Positions 43,907-53,114 of a stretch of 64,000 bases of DNA are shown here, piece by piece (within the stretch, counting starts at the first letter, position 1; every line of letters starts with the position of its first letter). A program made the translations under genes and the position numbers. Below the pieces are notes generated by a model that was not told where the DNA came from, did no database searches, and saw nothing but the letters and a program-made list of their open reading frames with translations. Source of the stretch: Methanomassiliicoccales archaeon (GTDB taxonomy: Archaea; Thermoplasmatota; Thermoplasmata; Methanomassiliicoccales; UBA472); NCBI GenBank assembly GCA_036504055.1, contig DASXVU010000034.1, positions 1 through 64,000 of the forward strand, read 5' to 3'.

Positions 43907-45363
43907 GGATGCACCCCGAACAAATTCGCGATATTCTCAAGCAGATCATGAAGCTGGGAGGGGATGAAGATGCCCATGACGAGTATCATGACCAGCAGCA
44001 CGCCCATCGGCAGGAACCTGGAACGCTCCAATTCTCCCTTGGCTATGCCTTCCGTCGGCTCACCGAACATCATCTTGCTCACATGGTACATGAAGGCTGC
44101 GAAGATCATCGACAGCAACACAATATAGATTCCGGCCGCGAGATAGTTGGGCGCGGAGAGGCCTCCGGTCAATATCGTCACCTCTGACAGGAATATGCTG
44201 AACGGCGGAGATCCGGTTATGGCAAGTGCACCTGCAATGAACAGGACGGCGGTCATCGGCATCAGCGAGGAAACGCCTCTGATACCGGCGATCTCCCGGG
44301 TCTTGAACTTCTGCAACAGGTTGCCCGCGCCGAAGAAAAGAAGGCATTTGGTGAGGGCATGGTTCAGCATGTGCAGTAGTGCACCGAATATGCCCAGGAA
44401 CCCCCCGATCCCGAAACCGAAGGCGATGATGCCCATATGCTCGATCGACGAATATGCCAGAAGCCGCTTGAAATCCCTGGCCATGATGATGAATGCTGCA
44501 GCCACCGCGATCGAAACCAGTCCGAAGATCACAAGCAGCGTGGATGAGAATCCGGGAACGGTGACCGAGGTGATCAGGTGGAATCGGATAATGCCATACA
44601 TGGCACAGTTCAGCAGGACGCCGGAAAGAAGCGCGCTGACCGGAGTCGGTGCCTGTGAATGAGCGTCCGGAAGCCAGGTGTGCATGGGAGCCAGACCCAC
44701 CTTCGTGCCATAGCCGACCATGATCAGGATGAACGATATCTTCAGAAGCGTCGGGTCAAGATGGGATGCGTTGGCCATCAACGTGGACCAGTTGAGAGCG
44801 TCGGAGGATTCGCCCAGATATCCGACGGACGATGCATAGGCCAGGATCGTGCCGAACAGCGCCAGGGTGATCCCGACCGAGCAGATGATCAGGTATTTCC
44901 ACGCCGCCTCCACGGCTGTGTCGTTCTCCGTGAAACCGACCAAGAAGGCTGAGGCGAGCGTGGTCGCCTCGATGGCGATCCACATGATCCCCAGGTTGTT
45001 GCTGACGACCACCATCAGCATGGTGAACATGAAGATGTGGAACAGCATGTAATAATACTTGACCCGGTCCACCGTCAGCTCCTTCTCCTTGACCTCGTGA
45101 CCGATGTACGGTATCGAGTAGATGGCGGCCATCAGGCCGATGAAAGAGATGATGAAGAGCATGTACGCGCTCAGCGAATCCATGTACCAGATGCTGTACC
45201 CGATGTTGCCATTGGTCATGACATCGTAGACCAGGTAGCAGGCTAGGCCAAACAGCGCGATTATCCCCGCCGTGGAGACCAGTTCCATCTGGCGGCGGGT
45301 CCTGGTGAAGAAGAGCACAAACGCCGTAACAATGGGGATGGCCACCATCAGTTCGATCATCAT
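43903..45363 (-). CDS. hyfF: Antiporter-like membrane subunit (HyfF/NuoN-like)
   Basis: 486 residues and about 14 helices. The proton-channel features of the NuoL/M/N family are visible: the glutamate in MWIAIEATTLASAFLVGF, the lysine in GYGTKVGLAPMHTWLPDAHSQAPTPVSALLSG, and the second-half lysine in LAYSSIEHMG and HALTKCLLFFGAGNLL. It should pump ions in the membrane arm of the complex. Its start overlaps hyfE by one base, and its end overlaps hyfG by four. Confidence 0.94.
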   Translation of the reverse strand: MMIELMVAIPIVTAFVLFFTRTRRQMELVSTAGIIALFGLACYLVYDVMTNGNIGYSIWYMDSLSAYMLFIISFIGLMAAIYSIPYIGHEVKEKELTVDRVKYYYMLFHIFMFTMLMVVVSNNLGIMWIAIEATTLASAFLVGFTENDTAVEAAWKYLIICSVGITLALFGTILAYASSVGYLGESSDALNWSTLMANASHLDPTLLKISFILIMVGYGTKVGLAPMHTWLPDAHSQAPTPVSALLSGVLLNCAMYGIIRFHLITSVTVPGFSSTLLVIFGLVSIAVAAAFIIMARDFKRLLAYSSIEHMGIIAFGFGIGGFLGIFGALLHMLNHALTKCLLFFGAGNLLQKFKTREIAGIRGVSSLMPMTAVLFIAGALAITGSPPFSIFLSEVTILTGGLSAPNYLAAGIYIVLLSMIFAAFMYHVSKMMFGEPTEGIAKGELERSRFLPMGVLLVMILVMGIFIPSQLHDLLENIANLFGVHP

Positions 45364-46022
45364 CAGTCCCTCAGCCTCCTCATGAAAGTGGTATCGACCG
45401 TCTCGAAGGTGTGGTTGATCTTGAAGGCGAATATTCCCATTATGATCGCTGCCACCAACACGTCGAAGAAGATGCCTATCTCGACGATCATCGGCATACC
45501 ATAGGTGAGCGAGATCGCTGCCAGGAAGAGACCGTTCTCCATCATCAGCAGCCCGACGATCTCGGTCATCGCCTTGCGCCGGGCGATGATCACGAAGAAT
45601 CCGATCAATACCACCGCTAGTGAGATAGCCAGGCAGTTCTTGGTGATGACGCTTCCCTGGGCTATGATGGGTGAGGTGATGTAATAGGCGATGAAGGTGA
45701 GCGCCCCGCAGATCAAAAGCGACCCAGGTATGCTTACCAGCGGTTCTACCTCCTTCTTCACCTTGATGCGGTCCACCGTGTAGTCCAGGAACCGGGGGAT
45801 CACGATGACCTTCAGCACGATGGTCAATATCGCCACGATGTATATGTGGTCCGCCTGGGTATAGTACGCCACCGCTGCGGCCAATAGACCTAATGCCAGT
45901 GACCCGAGGGTATAGGCCCGGATGATCTGATGCATCCGGGCGCCAGCGACCATGACGAACGCGAACAGCAAGATCAGGGCGGCCAGCCCGTTGATCACAT
46001 CGGTCAGGAGTACGTCGCTCAT
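45363..46022 (-). CDS. hyfE: Membrane subunit HyfE-like (NuoK/MrpC + extension)
   Basis: 219 residues and six or seven helices. The pattern VINGLAALILLFAFVMVAGARMHQIIRAYTLGSLALGLLAA, DHIYIVAILTIVLKVIVIPRFLDYTVDRI and GLLMMENGLFLAAISLTYGMP matches HyfE, in which a MrpC/NuoK-like core (with the conserved Glu of MMENGLFL) is extended. It is needed for the proton-translocating arm. One-base overlap with hyfF and ten bases from hyfC. Confidence 0.92.
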   Translation of the reverse strand: MSDVLLTDVINGLAALILLFAFVMVAGARMHQIIRAYTLGSLALGLLAAAVAYYTQADHIYIVAILTIVLKVIVIPRFLDYTVDRIKVKKEVEPLVSIPGSLLICGALTFIAYYITSPIIAQGSVITKNCLAISLAVVLIGFFVIIARRKAMTEIVGLLMMENGLFLAAISLTYGMPMIVEIGIFFDVLVAAIIMGIFAFKINHTFETVDTTFMRRLRD

Positions 46023-46032
46023 CTTGTTCGCC

Positions 46033-46980
46033 TCATAGAATGTAGAATGACATCACCGCCAGCAGCGCAAGGGTGAACGATACGGTCAATAGGTTGGGCA
46101 GACGGAACAGCCGAAGCTTCGATATCGACGATTCTATGATGGCGATGACCAGAGCCAGGAACAGCACCTTTCCCAGGATGGCGACGAGACCGACACCGAG
46201 GCTGATGACGGACAGGTCGTTGGCGATGCCCCAGGGGAAGAACACGTTGGAGAGTATCGTGAAGTATAGGACCAACCGGGTCATGCTGGAGAGTTCCATC
46301 AGGCCCAGCTTCTTGCCGGAGTACTCGAGGATCATGCCCTCGTGGATCATGGTAAGTTCGAGGTGCGTGGTCGGGTTGTCGACGGGCACACGTGCGTTCT
46401 CGGCAATGGTCGATATGAGGAAGGCGGCGGACGCCAGGAAGAGTGCCGGGCGAACCAGGTCGATCCCCGAGATGGAGAGGGCGCTGGCGATCGATCCCAG
46501 GCTGGTGGTGCCAGATATGAGGCCCATGGCAAATATCGAGAGCAGCATGGTCGGTTCGACGATCGATGAGACCATCATTTCCCTGCTGGAGCCCATACCT
46601 CCGAAGGCGCTGCCCGCGTCTAGCGCGGCCAATGCGGTGAAGAACCGTACAGTCCCCAGAAGATATACCACGACGATGAGGTCGCCGACGAAGCCGAGGG
46701 TCCTGGTTATGAATACCGGGACAATAAGTGCGGCGATCAGCACCGCCGCCATGGAGATGTACGGAGTGACCGAGAATATCCAGGAGGTCTCCCTGGACAC
46801 GACCGAATCCTTGTGGAAGTATTTGGCGATGTCACGGTACGGCTGCAGGATGCTCGCCCCTTGCCTTTGCTGAGCGTATGCTTTGATCTTCCTGATGATG
46901 CCGGTGATCAGTGGGGCCACGGCGAGCAGGAGAAGAGCCTGCAGAACGCTCAACACTATATCGATGTAAATCTGGTCCAA
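46033..46980 (-). CDS. hyfC: Membrane subunit HyfC/NuoH-like
   Basis: 315 residues and eight helices. It has the NuoH/HycD signatures: YAQQRQGASILQPYRDIAKYFHKDSVV, the internal loop FGGMGSSREMMVSSIVEP, and ENARVPVDNPTTHLELTMIHEGMILEYSG, where the glutamates of the E-channel sit. This subunit joins the hydrophilic module to the membrane arm; in complex I the quinone tunnel runs along it. Six bases separate it from hyfB. Confidence 0.94.
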   Translation of the reverse strand: MDQIYIDIVLSVLQALLLLAVAPLITGIIRKIKAYAQQRQGASILQPYRDIAKYFHKDSVVSRETSWIFSVTPYISMAAVLIAALIVPVFITRTLGFVGDLIVVVYLLGTVRFFTALAALDAGSAFGGMGSSREMMVSSIVEPTMLLSIFAMGLISGTTSLGSIASALSISGIDLVRPALFLASAAFLISTIAENARVPVDNPTTHLELTMIHEGMILEYSGKKLGLMELSSMTRLVLYFTILSNVFFPWGIANDLSVISLGVGLVAILGKVLFLALVIAIIESSISKLRLFRLPNLLTVSFTLALLAVMSFYIL

Positions 46981-46986
46981 TTCACA

Positions 46987-49011
46987 TCACCTGAATATTA
47001 TCAATAGGAACACCAGCGTGGCGAAGATATAGGCCAGATAGGCCTGGATGCTGCCCGCTTGGATCCTCGTGACCCGGCGCGCAATGAAGACCATCGAGCC
47101 TACCACCGGCTGGTACAGGTATTTTTCGAAGACTGGCACGACAACGAAGGCATAGGATACCTTCTTTTTCACATAGGGTGAGGATGTAGATTCGGTCCTG
47201 ACCTCAGGCCTGGGCCGGTAGATGTAGCTGAAGACCCTGACCAGTGGGTTTGAGTAAGCGGTCCCGGTGTACTGATTATGGGCGGTAAGCGGAGTGCCAC
47301 AATCCCAGGTGTCTTCCACCACTGTCGTGCGTTTACCACCGTATCGATTGGAGATCACAATGACCAGCGGGACCATGATGGCTATGAGTATGGCCACCGC
47401 GAACGGCGACATGGTCGAGAACTGGTCATTGGTAGGGCTGATGACGAAACCGTTCACTATAGAAGAGGCCGCAGAAACTCCCACCAGCGGAGTGGTCACC
47501 TGGTCCACGTAGGGTATGATGGCGAAGGACATCACACCGGTGGCGATGCAGAGGAAGGCAACTATCCCGGAGCCGACCAGCATGGTCCTGGGCACCTCCT
47601 TGGCGTGTTCAGCGTGCTCGCTCCTGGGTTTTGCCAGGAAGGTGATGCCGAACAGTCTGACGAAACACACCGCCGCCAACGCGCCGGTCAGCGCCAGTAC
47701 GGCGATGGCCACCGGTAACAGGATCTTGACCGTCACGTCCGCTATCTGGAAGGACTGAAGCAGCGATTGGAATATCAACCACTCGCTCACGAACCCGTTG
47801 AACGGGGGAATGGCAGCGATGGACAAAGCTCCGATGAAGAATATTATCCCGGTCCATTTCATTCTCTTCGCCAACCCTCCAAGCTTCTCCATGTCCCTGG
47901 TGTGGGTGGCGAAGAGGATAGAACCTGCTCCCATGAACAGGGCCCCTTTGAACAAGGCATGGTTCATGACATGCAGAAGGGTTGCGATGAGCGCTAATCC
48001 AGCCAGCAAGGACAGATTGTAGGACTGGAAGACCATTGCCGCGCCGAGACCGATGAGGATTATGCCCACATTCTCCACGGTGGAGTAGGCTAGCACCCGT
48101 TTGATGTCCGTCTCCATCAAGGCGTACATCACCCCCAGCAAGGCAGAGATCGACGCAGCGAGCAGGACGAGCAGGCCCCACCAGGTATCGGTGACGCCGA
48201 GGAAGTCGAAGAACGTGCGGATCATCATGAAGATCGCGGTCTTGACCATCACACCGGACATAAGCGCCGAAACGTTCGACGGAGCGGCGGGGTGCGCGTA
48301 GGGCAGCCACACATGCAACGGTATTATCCCGGCCTTGGTTCCGAAACCGATGAAAAGAAGCACGAAGAGCGTGCTCTTGAGCGCACTGGGCATCAGTGCC
48401 CCGACCCCTGAGTAGGAAGAGAAATCGAACGAATGGTCTTGAGTGTATAGGCCCATCATGATGAGGGCGATCATGATCAGCGCCGTTCCAAGGTGGGTCA
48501 TCACGACATAAAGCAGACCGGAAGACGCGATCCCATCCTTCCGGTTCTCATACACCACCAGAAGGTAAGAGGTAAGGGACATCGCCTCCCACACGATCAG
48601 GAAGAAGATGGCGTTGCTCGCTGATATGACGAAGGTCATGGACAGCAGGAATAGGTTGAAGAGAAATCCCAGCAAACCGATGCTGTATTTGCCGTCATAT
48701 TCCTTCGAGTATCCTATCGAATAGATGGATACTGCGAACGAAACCACCGAGATCACAAGGAGGAAGAATGCGCTTAACCGGTCCAGAGTGAAACCGAAAT
48801 GCCCGAACGGAGTGTCGAACGGCAACTGCAGACTCATCGGCGAACCCGTAAGGACCAGGATTGAAACGATGGTCCCGAAGAGCGCCGATAGGGCAGCGGC
48901 ACCGAACGATGCCGAGGCACATGTCCTGTCCTGATGCCTCAGGACCACCGCCAATAAGGCACCGGCCATACCTGTTGCTATGAGTAGAAAGAAGAACAGA
49001 TCAGCGTCCAA
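46987..49011 (-). CDS. hyfB: Antiporter-like membrane subunit HyfB/NuoL-like
   Basis: 674 residues, about 15-16 helices. It includes FTLDRLSAFFLLVISVVSFAVSIYSIGY at the N-terminus, IVWEAMSLTSYLLVVYE (channel Glu), GTKAGIIPLHVWLPYAHPAAPSNVSALMSG (channel Lys), and the second-half HALFKGALFMGAGSI. A long final helix follows a variable loop, as in NuoL-like subunits. The start is TTG at 49009-49011, preceded by a GAGGGGG ribosome site. It is the first gene of the hydrogenase-like run. The 173 bases upstream hold the likely operon promoter (AT-rich runs at 49095-49150). Confidence 0.93.
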   Translation of the reverse strand: MDADLFFFLLIATGMAGALLAVVLRHQDRTCASASFGAAALSALFGTIVSILVLTGSPMSLQLPFDTPFGHFGFTLDRLSAFFLLVISVVSFAVSIYSIGYSKEYDGKYSIGLLGFLFNLFLLSMTFVISASNAIFFLIVWEAMSLTSYLLVVYENRKDGIASSGLLYVVMTHLGTALIMIALIMMGLYTQDHSFDFSSYSGVGALMPSALKSTLFVLLFIGFGTKAGIIPLHVWLPYAHPAAPSNVSALMSGVMVKTAIFMMIRTFFDFLGVTDTWWGLLVLLAASISALLGVMYALMETDIKRVLAYSTVENVGIILIGLGAAMVFQSYNLSLLAGLALIATLLHVMNHALFKGALFMGAGSILFATHTRDMEKLGGLAKRMKWTGIIFFIGALSIAAIPPFNGFVSEWLIFQSLLQSFQIADVTVKILLPVAIAVLALTGALAAVCFVRLFGITFLAKPRSEHAEHAKEVPRTMLVGSGIVAFLCIATGVMSFAIIPYVDQVTTPLVGVSAASSIVNGFVISPTNDQFSTMSPFAVAILIAIMVPLVIVISNRYGGKRTTVVEDTWDCGTPLTAHNQYTGTAYSNPLVRVFSYIYRPRPEVRTESTSSPYVKKKVSYAFVVVPVFEKYLYQPVVGSMVFIARRVTRIQAGSIQAYLAYIFATLVFLLIIFR

Positions 49012-49184
49012 AGGATGCCCCCTCTGCTCTCATCATGGTCTCTTCTTGCGTATCCAACGTCCAATTGAAGTTCGCACTCGTTGTGAAGACCTTCTGTGTT
49101 TTTAGGGCAAAATCAATTCTGACCTTTAACCTTTCGTTGCTAAATTACCCAGTTTCAAACATTTCGTCTGTTCGGTTCTCGGCA

Positions 49185-51170
49185 TTACTGTTCAGTTGGA
49201 GCCCTTCCCGCAGCAAAGAACCTCATGGCCATTCCGACCGCCAATAGCCCTGCTCCGGTCCAGAGGAACGACATCAGCGGTATCTCCTTCATCTGGATAT
49301 TAGCGGTGGAATTGTCGACCCAGTCATATGTGAGGTAGATGTCCTCCAAAGATGCACTGTAGACGAACACCATGACATCGACCTTTCCCAGATCCCCGAA
49401 CAACGACAGATACATGGCCTTGAGGACCACTCCGCCTTGGATCAGTTGCCCGGAGCGGTAGAGGTCGACCGTCGCCTCTCGGACCTGATCATACCTTTGT
49501 CCGGCCACTCCTGTCACGTTGACGATATCGATCCCGGTCACTGTGACGGTGTAGCCTCCAACGCCGACGCTTCCTCCGATCGGCACCTTATTGAACTCGC
49601 CTGATGCAGGCAATGATTGGGCGTTGTTCGAGACGACGAATGTCAGGAGCATTAAGGCCACACCGAAGTGCATGACCTGGGGTCCGGCCCGGTATAGCGT
49701 CTTGCGTAAAGAACCAGGTACCCCGGAACGCATTATGCGTTCGACGGATATCGCGATCGCCGTGAGGGCTGACGGCACAACCAGGCCGATCTCCAGGCCA
49801 TAACCGAACAGGGACATGACCGTTCCCAGCACGATCGACGAGACGACCAGACCGACCGCCAGCCAGGTCATCCATCTACCCTTAACCCACCGATGGATCA
49901 GGCACAGGGACATAGCGATCAGGATGGCCGCGATGAAGAACGACATCTTCTGGTTGAACTCTGCGAAGTTCGAGGACATGGTCATGTCCACGTTCTTGAC
50001 CATTATGAGCAGGATGACTGCTGCCGCCAATACCATTATAACGACCGCCAGTGTCATGAGGGACCGGTCGGTGAAAAGCTCCCCCTCCTCCTCATCGGAC
50101 CTCGGGACGGCACGATAGTTACGATAGAGGAAATACAGCCCGGCCAGGAAGATCATCATCAAGACCGCGAAGGTGACCGCGACAACTGCATCCTTCTGAA
50201 GGGCCGCAGACAACCGTTCTGGGGCGGAAGTCACCGCACCGGTCCCGAACGAATGCACCGAAGCCGCCCATATCCCACCTGCCCGAGTAATGAATGTCAC
50301 CAGTAGAGCGGATGAGAACGTTATCATCGCTAGCGGTGCTGCCACGACCGGGTATTGCTTTCCTGTCAGGTTGCGCAGCAGGACATGGACCAGGGCGGTC
50401 GCCATCAACCATGCCAAAAGCGAGGAGGTCTCTACCGGGTCCCAGCCCCAGTATCCGCCCCACCCTATGACGTAGTAAGCCCAAACGGCGCCTATGACGA
50501 TCCCGAGGGTCAGCAAAAGCCATGCTGGCCTGGCCCATGAGAGGGCGATCCTGGTCCAGCCTTCATCCTTGCCCAACTGGTTAGACAGGGCAGCTGCGAA
50601 CACCACCATAAGCAACGCGTAGGCGGCGAAGACGAGTATCGGATGGATCGCCATCTCCGGTGTCTGCAGTGACAGGACCATTCCCTGGCCGTTGGGGTAG
50701 AGTGCCACCAACGACGGGTCGCTCGATGCGAAGAGGTTCACCGTCAAGAGCACAATGGCGAATATTGCGGTGACCGATATGGCGATCAGCCTCAACCTTA
50801 TGCTGAAAACAACAGCATCCGATTTAGCCCTTCTTTCTCTGAGGAGCTCTAAAACAATAACCAGCGACATGAGCCACGTGAGCAGGAGGAATGAACCTGG
50901 AGGGCCGGACCAGATCGCTGATAGTTTGTACACGACATCGAGGTCGGTGGACGAGTTAGACCAGACATACGCCAGCGAGGTGTCGGTCATCAGGAATGCG
51001 TAGATAAGGTAGAACATGGACAGAGTGAACGCGATGAAGGAGAGGACCAATGTGAGGTCGAATATCCTTGACAGCCTGTCCGCCTTCAGATACAATTTGG
51101 CGATCCCGCATAGGGCGGAAGCGACCATCAAGGCCGCTCCCAATATCAGTAACATGTCTCCCAGTCCCAT
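49185..51170 (-). CDS. ccmF: Cytochrome c maturation heme lyase CcmF
   Basis: 661 residues, near the usual ~650. The heme-handling WWD domain is WGGYWGWDPVETSSLLAWLMATALVH. Other hallmarks are YKLSAIWSGPPGSFLLLTW and EMAIHPILVFAAYALL, and a C-terminal outside domain of about 120 residues (VGVGGYTVTVTGIDIV, and SASLEDIYLTYDWVDNST) before the last helix. It joins heme from holo-CcmE to apocytochrome. No separate CcmH is present. It is the last gene of the ccm run; the hyf-like operon begins 174 bases downstream on the same strand. Confidence 0.93.
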   Translation of the reverse strand: MGLGDMLLILGAALMVASALCGIAKLYLKADRLSRIFDLTLVLSFIAFTLSMFYLIYAFLMTDTSLAYVWSNSSTDLDVVYKLSAIWSGPPGSFLLLTWLMSLVIVLELLRERRAKSDAVVFSIRLRLIAISVTAIFAIVLLTVNLFASSDPSLVALYPNGQGMVLSLQTPEMAIHPILVFAAYALLMVVFAAALSNQLGKDEGWTRIALSWARPAWLLLTLGIVIGAVWAYYVIGWGGYWGWDPVETSSLLAWLMATALVHVLLRNLTGKQYPVVAAPLAMITFSSALLVTFITRAGGIWAASVHSFGTGAVTSAPERLSAALQKDAVVAVTFAVLMMIFLAGLYFLYRNYRAVPRSDEEEGELFTDRSLMTLAVVIMVLAAAVILLIMVKNVDMTMSSNFAEFNQKMSFFIAAILIAMSLCLIHRWVKGRWMTWLAVGLVVSSIVLGTVMSLFGYGLEIGLVVPSALTAIAISVERIMRSGVPGSLRKTLYRAGPQVMHFGVALMLLTFVVSNNAQSLPASGEFNKVPIGGSVGVGGYTVTVTGIDIVNVTGVAGQRYDQVREATVDLYRSGQLIQGGVVLKAMYLSLFGDLGKVDVMVFVYSASLEDIYLTYDWVDNSTANIQMKEIPLMSFLWTGAGLLAVGMAMRFFAAGRAPTEQ

Positions 51171-51209
51171 GAATCAACCGCCAGCCACTAGATTGCATCA
51201 TCTATCAAA

Positions 51210-52484
51210 TCAATGTTCCCCTGTTTTGGGCTTCGGCATCCCTTCACCCAACGATCCGCGCCAGAGCACAAAATATGCCAAAAAGGAGACGACAAGCACA
51301 ATGGAACTGATGAACCAGGCGACCTCGATCGAAAAGAGACCGGACACCACACCCAGGGTGACCGAGGCCACCACCCCTCCTAGTTGGGAGACCAGAGAAT
51401 CGAAGGACATCAATGTCGAGCGCTTCTCAGAAGGAATTCCGGCATTAAAGGCTGCGGCGTGAGGAGAGCCCATCAGACCTATCAGCATGTAAACAATGAA
51501 ATATAACGCGACAAAACCGATGACCGATTCTTGAAGGGCCAGGATGGTTATCGATGCCGATATCCCGACCGCAACGACCACGAGGGTCAGGTATAGGTTC
51601 CCTTTGAAAAGGTCCGCCAGTTTGCCAGAGAGGGCACTGCCCACTGAGGCCATGGCGAAGTATCCAGCAGCTACCACTCCGAATATCCAGGACTGAGAGT
51701 CGGACCCTATGATCCCCTTGAGGCGCGGTTGCCATAACAGCTCCAGACTGAACAGTGCGAACCCGAACGCCAGAGTCGCGGTCAGGAGGAGTCGGGTGTT
51801 CCTGTCGCGGATGCCGAACTCGACCGCGTCATGCAGTACATGGGGAACGTCCTTGAAACCCTGGGCAACGCTTTTTCGGCCAACCTTGATCATGTTCTCT
51901 TTTATCAGAACGGAGGTAAGCAATATCTGGACCACTACCATCAGCATCATGGCCAGAATGTTCGCAGAGTACCTTCCCATTCCGGTGAGACCGGATGCCG
52001 CTTCACCAAACAATGTAGGGATGAGCCCACCGACCAAAGCGCCCAGGGCCAGACCAATCGGGATGAAGACATTGGCGGTACCGAGGGCTTTCTGTAGATT
52101 GCCTTCAGGATGCTCCCGGTTGAACTCGTCCACGAACCAGGCATCGATGGAGCCGGAGGAAAGGGCCCGGGCAACCCCATAGATCACGAACCCGATGGCA
52201 AGGGAAATGAAGTCCCGACCGAACAGAAGGAAGATGAGGGCCAGCATCGAGACGCCAAGAGATGCGGTATAGACCCTCTTCCGCCCGATCGCATCGGCCA
52301 TTCCGCCGGTGGGCAACTCCAGGATGATCACAGTTCCTGAATAAAGGGCCAACACCGTCCCCACCTCGATCAGGCCAAGCCCTTGGTCTAAAAGTAGCAG
52401 CACCATAACCGGCGTGAACATGCCCGGTATGAACCAGTGCACCGCCTGGTTTATGATGTACCGCAGTAGGAGCCTGTCTATCAA
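51210..52484 (-). CDS. MFS transporter lying inside the ccm cluster
   Basis: 424 residues with 12 helices. Motif A lies in GGMADAIGRKRVYTA (loop 2-3), with the second half's GKLADLFKGNLY in the matching loop. The closest style is the DHA1/tetracycline-like efflux branch. It is between ccmE and ccmF on the same strand, with 65 and 39 bases on either side, a position where a dedicated substrate is plausible but unproven. It could carry a heme precursor or be a passenger gene. Confidence 0.85.
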   Translation of the reverse strand: MIDRLLLRYIINQAVHWFIPGMFTPVMVLLLLDQGLGLIEVGTVLALYSGTVIILELPTGGMADAIGRKRVYTASLGVSMLALIFLLFGRDFISLAIGFVIYGVARALSSGSIDAWFVDEFNREHPEGNLQKALGTANVFIPIGLALGALVGGLIPTLFGEAASGLTGMGRYSANILAMMLMVVVQILLTSVLIKENMIKVGRKSVAQGFKDVPHVLHDAVEFGIRDRNTRLLLTATLAFGFALFSLELLWQPRLKGIIGSDSQSWIFGVVAAGYFAMASVGSALSGKLADLFKGNLYLTLVVVAVGISASITILALQESVIGFVALYFIVYMLIGLMGSPHAAAFNAGIPSEKRSTLMSFDSLVSQLGGVVASVTLGVVSGLFSIEVAWFISSIVLVVSFLAYFVLWRGSLGEGMPKPKTGEH

Positions 52485-52549
52485 CCTGAACGCCTCGGTC
52501 CGTTATACATTGACCGGAGCCGTTGGCGACCTGATAAGTCTAACTGCGG

Positions 52550-52975
52550 TCAGTACTTGGAGGCGCAACCCACGGTGACCTCGTTGGCATGGAAAGTCAC
52601 CGGCAGCCCGGCAGATATGATGCCTTTGACGACCACGCTCTTTCCGTTCTCAAACCCCGAAGGCAGCGTCCCATTCATGGTCACATGGATCGTGTCGTTA
52701 AGGTTCGTCCTGTCAGTCAACGTAAAGTTCCCGGTCCCGAACCAGTTGTTGACATTGCCTTGGACCTCCAGGTATTTGCCGACATAATGGGAGGTCCCGG
52801 CCCCGATGGCGATGGCGTCCGACGTTACGGAGGTGACCTCAAGGAAGCTCTTTCCGGTCGTGTCCCAGCCCCAGAATATGATCACCATGGCCAGGGCGAT
52901 CACGGCCACTGCCATCAGGAGGCGTTTCCTCTTGCGAGGCATGCCCTTTTTTTTCGACTTCGGCTCACTTTCCAT
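52550..52975 (-). CDS. ccmE: Heme chaperone CcmE, C-x3-Y variant
   Basis: 141 residues. An N-terminal membrane anchor (LLMAVAVIALAMVIIFWGW) precedes an OB-fold (YVGKYLEVQGNVNNWF, FTLTDRTNLNDTIHVTMNGTLPSGFENGKSVVVKGI). The heme-attachment site is at the extreme C-terminus, C137-A-S-K-Y141, where Tyr is the last residue. This is the CxxxY form known in archaea and some bacteria, with Cys in place of the usual His. It receives heme from CcmC and hands it to CcmF. Its start overlaps the ccmD gene by 11 bases. Confidence 0.9.
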   Translation of the reverse strand: MESEPKSKKKGMPRKRKRLLMAVAVIALAMVIIFWGWDTTGKSFLEVTSVTSDAIAIGAGTSHYVGKYLEVQGNVNNWFGTGNFTLTDRTNLNDTIHVTMNGTLPSGFENGKSVVVKGIISAGLPVTFHANEVTVGCASKY

Positions 52976-53114
52976 CTTGCTTGAACCTCTGCTTCAGCTC
53001 CATCAATTCCCTTTTGAGCGAGCCTTGTTTTCGGTCGATGTAGAACAGATACAGGAACAGTCCGACCCAGACCAGGGAGTAGGCGATGTAGATCGGGACC
53101 AGTTCATTGGCCAT
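52965..53114 (-). CDS. ccmD: Small membrane protein CcmD
   Basis: 49 residues, translated directly from the minus strand (ATG 53112-53114, TGA 52965-52967). One membrane helix (LVPIYIAYSLVWVGLFLYLFYI) is followed by a basic, helical tail rich in K, R, L and E (SLKRELMELKQRF), the normal CcmD plan. CcmD bridges CcmC and CcmE for release of holo-CcmE. The start overlaps the ccmC stop by one base (TGATG) and its end overlaps ccmE. Confidence 0.85.
   Translation of the reverse strand: MANELVPIYIAYSLVWVGLFLYLFYIDRKQGSLKRELMELKQRFKQDGK

Noticed and set aside
41485-49011. Functional [NiFe] hydrogenase (formate hydrogenlyase-like)
   Set aside because: Gene order suggested it, but all four Ni ligand cysteines of the large subunit are replaced and no maturation genes are nearby.
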